In this document: in pieces, positions 7,266 to 14,201 of the stretch | How the letters are laid out: each line of letters begins with the position of its first letter | Position numbering within the stretch: position 1 is the first letter of the stretch | Translations under genes and position numbers: made by a program | NCBI GenBank assembly: GCA_013151365.1 | Contig: JAADIK010000003.1 | Location: 1 to 24,034 of the forward strand | DNA: 24,034 nucleotides | Reading direction: 5' to 3' | Source: Deltaproteobacteria bacterium | GTDB lineage: Bacteria; Desulfobacterota; Desulfobulbia; Desulfobulbales; Desulfobulbaceae | The notes under the pieces: generated by a model | What the model saw: only the letters and a program-made list of their open reading frames with translations | Databases searched by the model: none | What the model was told of the DNA's origin: nothing

Positions 7266-7673
7266 ATGGATCAGCATACACTGACCAATATTATCTACGT
7301 TACCATCTTTCTCATCGGTGCTCTGCTGTTCGGCTTCGGCCCCATCATCATTGTCAAGCTTTTCAGTCCCTCATCCCACACCCGCAACGTCGACAACCGG
7401 ACCGGCCAATTTATCGAGTGCGGCATGGAGCCCATCGGCAGCGCCTGGATTCGCTTCGGTATTGTTTATTATCAATACGCCCTGATCTTTCTGGCTTTTG
7501 ATGTGGATATCCTGTTTCTCTTTCCGGTAGCCGTTGCCTATAACAGTCCTCAAGTCGCCGGCCGTGATTTTGCCGAGATGCTGATCTTTGTCGGCATCCT
7601 GTCGCTGGCCGTGATCTATGCATGGGTCAAAGGAGTATTTACGTGGGAACCGAAAAAGTACCTTCATCAATAA
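7266..7673 (+). CDS. nuoA: Complex I subunit NuoA
   Basis: NuoA is a membrane subunit at the junction of the quinone-reducing and proton-pumping arms. I place the start at ATG 7266 (135 residues), with GGAG at 7255-7258. The frame is open to an ATG at 7161, but those 35 extra residues would span the promoter and do not resemble NuoA. Three transmembrane helices are visible (about 7-30, 61-85, 93-117). The conserved loop after the first holds ECG (51-53), and the second has Asp79/Asp81 in FDVDILFLFP, the acidic pair region of the family. It is the first gene of a twelve-gene complex I-type operon, and its end overlaps nuoB by 31 bp. Confidence 0.93.
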   Translation: MDQHTLTNIIYVTIFLIGALLFGFGPIIIVKLFSPSSHTRNVDNRTGQFIECGMEPIGSAWIRFGIVYYQYALIFLAFDVDILFLFPVAVAYNSPQVAGRDFAEMLIFVGILSLAVIYAWVKGVFTWEPKKYLHQ

Positions 7674-8140
7674 TCCAGTTTGCCGTTCTCGACAAACTGC
7701 TGAATCTCGGCCGGGCCAACTCTCTCTGGCCCATGACCTTCGGCCTGGCCTGTTGCGCCATCGAGATGATGTGTACCGGCGCCGCCCGTTACGACATCTC
7801 GCGTTTCGGCGCCGAGGTGTTCAGACCGTCACCCCGTCAATCCGACGTGATGATCGTCGCCGGCACCATTACCAAGAAAATGGCCCCGGCCATCAAAACA
7901 CTCTACGACCAGATGCCCGAACCCAAGTGGGTCATCGCCATGGGCAACTGTGCCATTTCCGGTGGTCCTTTCAAATTCAAGAACAACTATAGCGTGGTGG
8001 AAGGCGCTGACCAGTTTCTGCCTGTTGATGTCTTTATTCCCGGCTGCCCTCCCAGACCGGAGGCCCTCCTGGAAGGGCTCATGGTCCTGGAAGAAAAAAT
8101 TACCGGCAAGCGCCGCTGGCCGCGCAGACAACCGAGTTGA
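7643..8140 (+). CDS. nuoB: Complex I subunit NuoB (N2 iron-sulfur cluster)
   Basis: NuoB binds the terminal [4Fe-4S] cluster N2, which passes electrons to quinone. I chose GTG 7643 (165 residues) because AAAGGAG (7629-7635) sits 7 nt before it. The in-frame ATG at 7622 would place that Shine-Dalgarno site inside the gene. Cluster ligands visible: Cys37-Cys38 (LACCAIEM), Cys103 (MGNCAISGG) and Cys135 (PGCPPRPE). The CC pair plus two single Cys is the normal N2 pattern. It overlaps nuoA and is followed after 13 bp by nuoC. All ligands needed for quinone reduction are present, so the module looks functional. Confidence 0.95.
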   Translation: MGTEKVPSSIIQFAVLDKLLNLGRANSLWPMTFGLACCAIEMMCTGAARYDISRFGAEVFRPSPRQSDVMIVAGTITKKMAPAIKTLYDQMPEPKWVIAMGNCAISGGPFKFKNNYSVVEGADQFLPVDVFIPGCPPRPEALLEGLMVLEEKITGKRRWPRRQPS

Positions 8141-8153
8141 ACGGGGCTGACAG

Positions 8154-8840
8154 ATGAGCATCGTCGAACAAACCAGAATTGCGTTACTTGAGCTTTTCCC
8201 TGACTTGGCCGCAGCTGACGCCGAAGCCAGGGCCAAGGCGGAAACCGAAGCTGAGGCGGCAGAAGCAGCCGAAGCCGTACCAGCGGCCGAGGCGGAACAG
8301 GAAGCAACCGCCGCAGCGGCAGCCGGGGAAACCGGAACGGCAACACCTGCTCCGGCCGAAGAAAGTGCCGAGGCCGCACCACCGGCCGAGGCGGCTGCCG
8401 CTCCCGCCGAAAAAGAACCGGTCGAAGAGGGACCGCGGCAGAACGGCGTTGCGATCGGCGACTACGACCGGCATGGCGTTCATCTCGATGTACTCTGCGA
8501 CCCGCAGCAGGTGGTCGCGGCGGCAGAGATCCTTGATCAGGCCGGTTTTTTTATTGAAGCCATTACCGGGGTTGACTGGCTCAAGGAAGACCAGATGGAA
8601 GTCATCTACGACTACAGCCTCAATGACGGCCGGCAGTGCCGGGTTGTCGTCCGGACCAGGGTTCCCCGCGCCGAACCCGAACTCCCCTCCATCGCCAATG
8701 TCTATCCCGGTGCCAACTGGCACGAGCGTGAAGCCTACGACTTCTTTGGTATCCGGTTCCAGGGTCATCCCGACCTGACGCGGATCCTGCTGCCCGAAGA
8801 CGCAGATTTTTATCCCCTCTTAAAGGATTTTACGCCATGA
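8154..8840 (+). CDS. nuoC: Complex I subunit NuoC with an Ala/Glu/Pro-rich insert
   Basis: NuoC is a peripheral-arm subunit that packs against NuoD. The 228-residue protein begins with a normal first helix (VEQTRIALLELFPDL), then has a low-complexity stretch at about residues 19-94 made almost only of Ala, Glu, Pro, Thr and Gly. The conserved 30-kDa-subunit fold follows: VAAAEILDQAGFF, ITGVDWL, the NWHEREAYDFFGIRFQGHP signature (about 184-202) and the terminal LLPEDADFYPLLKDF. The insert adds about 75 residues between the first helix and the first strand and is not expected in this subunit. No strong Shine-Dalgarno site is visible; GGGGCTGA lies just upstream. The stop overlaps the nuoD start (ATGA), suggesting translational coupling. 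Confidence 0.93.
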   Translation: MSIVEQTRIALLELFPDLAAADAEARAKAETEAEAAEAAEAVPAAEAEQEATAAAAAGETGTATPAPAEESAEAAPPAEAAAAPAEKEPVEEGPRQNGVAIGDYDRHGVHLDVLCDPQQVVAAAEILDQAGFFIEAITGVDWLKEDQMEVIYDYSLNDGRQCRVVVRTRVPRAEPELPSIANVYPGANWHEREAYDFFGIRFQGHPDLTRILLPEDADFYPLLKDFTP

Positions 8841-9955
8841 CCGCCCCGATTATATGCAGAGAGGACGAGGTCTTTGTCCTCAACCTTGGTCCGCAGCATC
8901 CTGCCACCCATGGTGTCCTGCGGGTCAAGCTGACCATGGACGGCGAATATGTCGTCAAGGCCGAACCGGTCCTCGGCTATATTCACCGGATGCACGAGAA
9001 GATGGCGGAAGACCGGACCTTTGCCCAGTTCATGCCCAACACGGCCCGGATGGATTATCTCCACGCCCTGGCCTACAATCACGGTTATGTGCTGGCCGTC
9101 GAACGGGCCGCCGGCATCGAGGTGCCGGAACGGGCGGAATATATCAGGGTCATCACGGTCGAACTCAACCGGCTGACCAGTCACCTGCTCTGGTGGTCGG
9201 CCTTTCTCCTTGATCTCGGCGGCTTCTCGCCACTGCTCTACGCCTTTGACGATCGTGAGCAAATTCTCGACCTCCTGGAAAGAGTGACCGGCTCGCGCCT
9301 GACCTACTGTTATTTCCGCTTCGGCGGGGTATACAATGACATTGATGATGATTTCATCACCGGGACCAGGAACTTTATCAAACGGCTCCGTTCCCGGCTG
9401 CCGCGCTTCTATCATGACCTGGTCACCAAGAATATCATCCTGATCAAACGACTGAAGGATATCGGTTTCGTCAGCAAGGAACAGTGCCGCAAATACGGGG
9501 CGACCGGGCCGCTGCTCCGGGGCTCCGGGGTTCAGTTCGATGTCCGCAAAAACGAACCCTACTCGGTGTATCCGGAATTTGATTTTGATATCCCGGTCTA
9601 TGAAGAAGGAGATTCCATGGCCAGGTACATGGTGCGGATGGACGAAATCGAGCAGTCCATGCGCATTATAGAACAGGCCCTTGACAAACTGCCCGACGGC
9701 CCAGTACGGGCCAAGGTACCCAAGATCCTTAAACCGGCGGCCGGTGATTATTACGCCGCCGTCGAGGCGGCCCGCGGCAGCTTCGGCTGTCGCCTGGTCT
9801 GCAACGGCGGCAAGAGCCCCTACCGGCTCAAGCTGCGGTCACCGACCTTTTCCAACCTGAGTCTGTTCGGCGAAGTCGCCGAAGGCATGCTGCTGGCCGA
9901 TGCCCTGGCGTTTATGGGCAGTCTGGACCTGGTTATTCCCGAGATCGATCGTTAA
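8837..9955 (+). CDS. nuoD: Complex I subunit NuoD (49-kDa type)
   Basis: NuoD forms the quinone-binding cavity with NuoB and NuoH and descends from the large subunit of [NiFe] hydrogenase. The 372-residue protein has the N-terminal LGPQHPATHGVLR motif (His21 and His25 region at the quinone head site), GYIHRMHEKMAE, MDYLHALAYNHGY, the central YFRFGGVYND segment and the terminal GSLDLVIPEIDR, so it is complete at both ends. The hydrogenase-type CxxC nickel ligands are absent, as expected for complex I. It is separate from NuoC, unlike the fused NuoCD of enterobacteria. It starts in a 4-bp ATGA overlap with nuoC and is followed after 9 bp by nuoH. Confidence 0.96.
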   Translation: MTAPIICREDEVFVLNLGPQHPATHGVLRVKLTMDGEYVVKAEPVLGYIHRMHEKMAEDRTFAQFMPNTARMDYLHALAYNHGYVLAVERAAGIEVPERAEYIRVITVELNRLTSHLLWWSAFLLDLGGFSPLLYAFDDREQILDLLERVTGSRLTYCYFRFGGVYNDIDDDFITGTRNFIKRLRSRLPRFYHDLVTKNIILIKRLKDIGFVSKEQCRKYGATGPLLRGSGVQFDVRKNEPYSVYPEFDFDIPVYEEGDSMARYMVRMDEIEQSMRIIEQALDKLPDGPVRAKVPKILKPAAGDYYAAVEAARGSFGCRLVCNGGKSPYRLKLRSPTFSNLSLFGEVAEGMLLADALAFMGSLDLVIPEIDR

Positions 9956-9964
9956 GGAAGAACT

Positions 9965-10957
9965 ATGGACACAAGTATCTGGCGCCCGATTCTCTATCTC
10001 ATCGGTTTTATGGCGTTTGCAGGAGTAAATGCCGCCTGGCTGGGCTGGGCTGAACGTAAAGGCGCAGCTCATATCCAGCGCCGTAACGGCCCCAAGGAAG
10101 TCGGACCGTTTGGCCTCTGGCAGCCCCTGGCCGACGGGATCAAGCTGATGACCAAGCAGTTGCTGATCCCGAGCGGCACCGATGACATTCTCTTTCGCAT
10201 CGCCCCGATCCTGGCCATGATTCCGGCTCTCACCTCCATGGTGGTGATTCCCTTTTCCGGCAACATCCAGGCCCGCCCCATCGACCTGTCCGTTCTCCTC
10301 ATCTTTGCCCTGGCCTCCATCGGCATGTTCGCCATTCTGCTCGGCGGCTGGGCATCGGGCAACAAGTATGCGGTCATCTCGGCGGCCCGTGTGGTCTCCC
10401 AGAGTATCGCCTACGAGATCCCCATGCTGATCACGGTCATCACCATTGTCATGATAACCGGCTCCATGAGCCTGCAGGACATTGCCATGTCTCAGCAGGG
10501 CGGCTTCTGGCACTGGAACATCTTCCGGCTTGAAGGCGGCCATTTCATTTATATGTGGGTTGGCTTTCTCATCTACTTTATCTGCTCCGTGGCCGAGACC
10601 AATCGCGCCCCCTTTGACATGGCCGAAGCGGAAAGCGAGCTGGTTGCCGGCTATATGACCGAGTACGGCTCCATGGGCTTCGGCCTGTTCATGATGGGCG
10701 AATATCTCAACATCGTGGTCGGGGCCTGCATGACGACGATTCTCTTCCTTGGCGGCTGGGGCAGTCCCTTTGGTTTCATGCCCGGCATCTGGTGGTTCCT
10801 GATCAAAATCTATATTCTGATTTTCGCCATTATCTGGATCAGGTGGACCTACCCGCGGACCCAGATTTACAAGCTGCTGAACCTGTCCTGGAAAATACTT
10901 ATTCCCTTCTCTCTTGTTAACCTGCTGGTCACGGCTGCATTTATCAAGGTGTTTTAA
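9965..10957 (+). CDS. nuoH: Complex I subunit NuoH
   Basis: NuoH is the membrane subunit that closes the quinone channel and links the redox module to the pump. The 330-residue protein has about eight transmembrane helices. Family signatures are visible: WAERKGAAHIQRRNGPKEVG after the first helix, GLWQPLADGIKL, and the acidic loop AETNRAPFDMAEAESELVAG (about 211-230) close to the quinone entry. It starts with ATG preceded by TAAGGAAG. The usual next gene nuoI follows. No nuoG or nuoF/E lies between nuoD and nuoH, where they are found in 14-subunit operons. Confidence 0.96.
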   Translation: MDTSIWRPILYLIGFMAFAGVNAAWLGWAERKGAAHIQRRNGPKEVGPFGLWQPLADGIKLMTKQLLIPSGTDDILFRIAPILAMIPALTSMVVIPFSGNIQARPIDLSVLLIFALASIGMFAILLGGWASGNKYAVISAARVVSQSIAYEIPMLITVITIVMITGSMSLQDIAMSQQGGFWHWNIFRLEGGHFIYMWVGFLIYFICSVAETNRAPFDMAEAESELVAGYMTEYGSMGFGLFMMGEYLNIVVGACMTTILFLGGWGSPFGFMPGIWWFLIKIYILIFAIIWIRWTYPRTQIYKLLNLSWKILIPFSLVNLLVTAAFIKVF

Positions 10958-10959
10958 TT

Positions 10960-11400
10960 ATGAGTGAATACTGGAACGATATTTTCGGAGGCACCAAGAG
11001 CCTGCTTGTTGGCCTCGGTATCACTGCCCGGGAATTTTTCAAGCCGGTGGTCACCGAGCAGTACCCGTGGGAAGTGCCGGTCATGATGCCTCGCTTCCGT
11101 GGCCATATCGAGCTGGTGAAAAACGGGGAAACCGGCAGGCCCAACTGCATAGTCTGCGGTATGTGTATGCGGAACTGCCCGTCCGGGTGCATTACGCTTA
11201 CCGGGAAAAAACCGGAAGGTGAAAAAAAGAAAGTGTTGACCAAATACGAGTTGGACTTTACCAAGTGCAGCCTCTGCGGTTCCTGTATCGAGGGCTGCAA
11301 CTTTAACGCCATCCAGTTTTCCAAGGATTACAACCTGGCCAGTACCAGGAAGGAAGATTACATCTTTGATCTCCTGAAACGACTGGAGGAACAGAGCTGA
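10960..11400 (+). CDS. nuoI: Complex I subunit NuoI (two [4Fe-4S] ferredoxin domains)
   Basis: NuoI carries clusters N6a and N6b, which feed electrons to NuoB. In the 146-residue protein the first motif is Cys63, 66, 69, 73 (CIVCGMCMRNCP) and the second Cys103, 106, 109, 113 (CSLCGSCIEGCN). The second lacks the usual Pro after the last Cys, having Asn instead; all eight ligands are present. The N-terminus has the amphipathic membrane-associated stretch seen in NuoI. Because NuoEFG genes are absent, NuoI is the likely entry point for a ferredoxin-like donor; this is inference from EFG-less complexes. It overlaps nuoJ by one base (TGATG). Confidence 0.95.
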   Translation: MSEYWNDIFGGTKSLLVGLGITAREFFKPVVTEQYPWEVPVMMPRFRGHIELVKNGETGRPNCIVCGMCMRNCPSGCITLTGKKPEGEKKKVLTKYELDFTKCSLCGSCIEGCNFNAIQFSKDYNLASTRKEDYIFDLLKRLEEQS

Positions 11401-11951
11401 TGCAAGCAACAATCTGTCAGACTGCTGTCAACCCGTCGCTCTTTTCGGCCGAAGGGTTTGTCGGGCTCGTTTTTCTGGCCACTATCGCCCTGATCATCGT
11501 CGGAGCGCTCATTGCCACCACCTCTAAACGGCTGGTTCGCTGTATCGCCGGTCTGGCCGTATGTTTTACCGGCCTGGCCGGGGCCTACTATTTTCTGCTC
11601 AGTCCCTTTGTCGCCATGATGCAGATGCTCATTTATGTCGGCGCGGTATCCATCATCATCGCCTTTGCCATCATGCTGGCAACGCCCGAAAATGAAGATA
11701 CCGCGGAAATCAAGGGGGCGGGCCTGGCCGGACCGTTAGGTTTCGGCCTCGGGGCGCTGTTTTTCAGCGCCCTGACCGTGCTCGGCCTGAAAACCCACTG
11801 GCAGGTCTTTCCCCGTCACGGCACCGGCAATATGAAGCAGATCGGCACCGACCTGCTGACCAGGCATGCCATGGTTTTTGAACTCATCTCCATTGTCCTG
11901 TTAATGGCAATCTTAGGCGCCGTGGTTCTGGCGCGCAAAGGAAGGGACTGA
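11400..11951 (+). CDS. nuoJ: Complex I subunit NuoJ
   Basis: The 183-residue membrane protein has five predicted helices. It shows the conserved third-helix region QMLIYVGAVSIIIAFAIML (about 76-94), which in structurally known complexes forms a pi-bulge involved in coupling. The loop after it is charged and short. The start is ATG 11400, sharing one base with the nuoI stop, so translation is probably coupled. It is followed after 2 bp by nuoK. Confidence 0.92.
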   Translation: MQATICQTAVNPSLFSAEGFVGLVFLATIALIIVGALIATTSKRLVRCIAGLAVCFTGLAGAYYFLLSPFVAMMQMLIYVGAVSIIIAFAIMLATPENEDTAEIKGAGLAGPLGFGLGALFFSALTVLGLKTHWQVFPRHGTGNMKQIGTDLLTRHAMVFELISIVLLMAILGAVVLARKGRD

Positions 11952-11953
11952 TC

Positions 11954-12280
11954 ATGCATCTGCTCAACCTGTACAACTGCCTGCAGACCTATCTCGTTAT
12001 CGGTGCCATGCTCTTCGGCTTCGGCATTTACGGCCTGGTTTCCCGCCGGACGATTATCGGCATGCTCATCTCATCAGAGCTTATCCTGGCCGCCGCCTCG
12101 ATAAATTTCATGGCCTTTAACCGATTCCTGGCGCCGGACCCGGTAACCGGCCAGATATTCACTTTATTTATTATGGCCATCGCCGCCGCCGAGGCCGCTA
12201 TTGCCGTCAGTATCGTGATTTCCGTCTACCGGAATTACAAGAGTATTGACACTGAAGATATAGTTGATCTGCACGGGTAA
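11954..12280 (+). CDS. nuoK: Complex I subunit NuoK
   Basis: The 108-residue, three-helix membrane subunit relates to MrpC. Both membrane glutamates of the proton path are present: Glu42 in MLISSELILAAASINF and Glu80 in AIAAAEAAIAVSIV, matching the family's two key acidic residues. A Shine-Dalgarno-like GGAAGGGA precedes the ATG. This is the last gene of the tightly packed nuoA-K block; a 105-bp gap with hairpins separates it from the first antiporter-like gene. Confidence 0.94.
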   Translation: MHLLNLYNCLQTYLVIGAMLFGFGIYGLVSRRTIIGMLISSELILAAASINFMAFNRFLAPDPVTGQIFTLFIMAIAAAEAAIAVSIVISVYRNYKSIDTEDIVDLHG

Positions 12281-12287
12281 ATGGCCG

Positions 12288-12363
12288 GACAAGTTGCTTG
12301 TCACCCCCATGAGCCTGAACATTGTTTCCTGTGTTGAATAATCACGAAATGTCCCCCAGGACA
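12288..12363 (+). other. Two small hairpins in the nuoK to antiporter gap
   Basis: GACAAG-TTG-CTTGTC (12288-12302) is a perfect 6-bp stem with a 3-nt loop, and TGTCC-CCCA-GGACA (12350-12363) is a 5-bp stem. Neither is followed by a T-run, so they are not typical terminators. They occupy the only long gap (105 bp) inside the operon and may mark RNA processing or a former operon boundary. Confidence 0.4.
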
Positions 12364-12385
12364 CCTTCACAGTAAGGGAAAGATT

Positions 12386-13882
12386 ATGGATGCTGTTTCC
12401 ACAACCGCAAACATCGTAACGAACTCCAACCTCCTGCTGGCGGTCATTATACCGCTTTTTGGCAGCGTGGTCGTGATGACCCTGAGAAACAACCCCAACC
12501 TGCGGGAATTTGTTTCATTTTGTTCGGCCGCCCTGCTCCTGATCCTCGTTCTTTCCTTTACCCCGGCGATTATGGCCGGCAAGTGTTTGGTCTATCCGGT
12601 CTTTCACCTGTTGCCCGGACTATCGATAACCCTGCGGGTCGACGCCTTCTCCATGATCTTCGCCGTAGTCTCCTCGTCGTTGTGGCTGATCGCGGTCTGT
12701 TACTCCATGGGCTACATGCGGGGACTGGAAGAGCACGCCCAGACCCGCTTCAACGCCTGCTTCGCCCTGGCCATCTTCGGCTCCATCGGCGTCGCCATGT
12801 CGGACAACCTCTTTACCATGTATCTCTTTTACGAGATTGTCTCGATCTGCACCTATCCGCTGGTCGGTCATCACCAGGACGAGGAGGGGTATCTCGGGGC
12901 CAGGAAATACATCGTCTACCTGACCACCACGGCAAAACTTTTTCTCCTGCCGGCCATGATCCTGATCTATGTCCTGAACGGCAACCTTGATTTTCCGCAC
13001 AACATCTTTACCGGCATGATCCCGACAGACACCAAGAGCTGGGTTGTGATCATGCTTTATATTTTCTGCCTGCTCGGTTTCACCAAGAACGGCGTCATGC
13101 CTTTCCATCACTGGCTGCCCGGCGCCATGGTCGCCCCGACACCGGTTTCCGCCCTGCTCCATGCGGTTGCCGTGGTCAAGGTCGGCGTCTTCTGCACCAC
13201 CCGCGCCATGCTCTATGTCTTCGGCCTCAACCTCATGACCAGGCTCAATCTCGGCATTCCAACCGCTTATTATGTCAGCTTTACCATTATCATGGCCTCG
13301 ATTATCGCCCTGTCCAAGGATAACCTGAAGATGAGGCTGGCCTACTCGACGATCAGCCAGTTGTCGTACATCATTCTCGGCGTGGCCATGCTGACGCCCC
13401 ACTCCATCCAGGGCGGCCTGATCCACATCGTCAACCACGCCTTCGCCAAGATCACCCTCTTCTTCGTGGCCGGTGCCATCTTTGTCGCCACCCGGAAGAA
13501 AAACATTTCGCAGATGAGCGGACTCGGCCGCAGCATGCCCTTTACCTTCGGGGCCTTTGCCATTGCCTCCCTCTCCATGATCGGGGTCCCGCCGGTAGCA
13601 GGATTTGTCACCAAGTGGTATCTCCTGGTCGGCACCATGGAGGCACACCAGGTCGGTCTGCTCCTGGTGCTGATTGTCTCCACGGTTCTCAACGTCGGTT
13701 ACTTTGCGCCGGTTGTATACAGTGCTTTTTTCGGTAAACGCCCTGAAGGTGAGGTCGAAACCGGAATCAAGGAGGCCCCGCTCACCATGGTGGTCCCGAT
13801 TCTTATCGCAGCGACGGTCACCATCATCATCGGCATTTACCCCAACTTCATGATGCAGTTTGTCAGGGCGGTGACAGGATGA
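12386..13882 (+). CDS. Proton-conducting antiporter-like subunit 1 (MrpD/NuoL family)
   Basis: The 498-residue protein has about 14 transmembrane helices and belongs to the family of NuoL/M/N and Mrp antiporter subunits. Core residues of the proton path are present: Glu150 (TM5, LFYEIVSICTYPLVG), Lys234 (TM7, GFTKNGVMPFHHWLP), Lys265 (TM8, HAVAVVKVGVF) and Lys410 (TM12, GFVTKWYLL). The APTPVSALLHAVAVVK motif is of the MrpD type. It ends shortly after the last core helix, so it lacks the long C-terminal lateral helix of classical NuoL. The start is ATG preceded by AAGGGAAAG. Its stop overlaps the 88-aa gene by 4 bp (ATGA). It is one of four antiporter-like subunits in the operon. Confidence 0.9.
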   Translation: MDAVSTTANIVTNSNLLLAVIIPLFGSVVVMTLRNNPNLREFVSFCSAALLLILVLSFTPAIMAGKCLVYPVFHLLPGLSITLRVDAFSMIFAVVSSSLWLIAVCYSMGYMRGLEEHAQTRFNACFALAIFGSIGVAMSDNLFTMYLFYEIVSICTYPLVGHHQDEEGYLGARKYIVYLTTTAKLFLLPAMILIYVLNGNLDFPHNIFTGMIPTDTKSWVVIMLYIFCLLGFTKNGVMPFHHWLPGAMVAPTPVSALLHAVAVVKVGVFCTTRAMLYVFGLNLMTRLNLGIPTAYYVSFTIIMASIIALSKDNLKMRLAYSTISQLSYIILGVAMLTPHSIQGGLIHIVNHAFAKITLFFVAGAIFVATRKKNISQMSGLGRSMPFTFGAFAIASLSMIGVPPVAGFVTKWYLLVGTMEAHQVGLLLVLIVSTVLNVGYFAPVVYSAFFGKRPEGEVETGIKEAPLTMVVPILIAATVTIIIGIYPNFMMQFVRAVTG

Positions 13883-14145
13883 GAAAAATAATCGAATATC
13901 TGCAGGCCCGTCTCAAGGTCGTCATCGGGACGTGCTATGTTCTGCTGGCCGGAATTGTCGTTTTTGCCTGCATCATTGACAGGACCCATGCCCACACCGC
14001 CGAAGGGCGGGCATTGCCCATTTTCTGGTCTCTCTTCGGCTTTATCGCCGCAGTCATTATTATCGGGGTTGCCCGGTGGTACGGCCATTCCGGAATCATG
14101 ACCCGCGAGGATTACTATGATGACCATTCGGCGCAGGATGATTGA
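13879..14145 (+). CDS. Small two-helix membrane protein of unknown function in the nuo operon
   Basis: The 88-residue protein has two likely transmembrane helices (about 12-31 and 47-65). A basic N-tip (MRKIIEYLQARLK), a short polar loop with His (DRTHAHTAEGRA) and an acidic tail (TREDYYDDHSAQDD) complete it. I do not recognise a family. Its reality is supported by the 4-bp ATGA overlap with the upstream antiporter gene and by its position between two antiporter genes. A small accessory or bridging subunit of the complex is a reasonable guess, by analogy with small Mrp subunits, but sequence alone does not show it. Confidence 0.8.
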   Translation: MRKIIEYLQARLKVVIGTCYVLLAGIVVFACIIDRTHAHTAEGRALPIFWSLFGFIAAVIIIGVARWYGHSGIMTREDYYDDHSAQDD

Positions 14146-14201
14146 CCGGGCAGCGGCTTCCGGCCACCAAACTGACAAGGTAGATCAGCGAGGACAACAG
14201 A

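Noticed and set aside
12620..13648. A 342-codon minus-strand open frame opposite antiporter 1
   Set aside because: It is antisense to a clearly conserved gene and its composition (Gly, His, Asp, Gln-rich) is typical of the reverse of membrane-protein codons.
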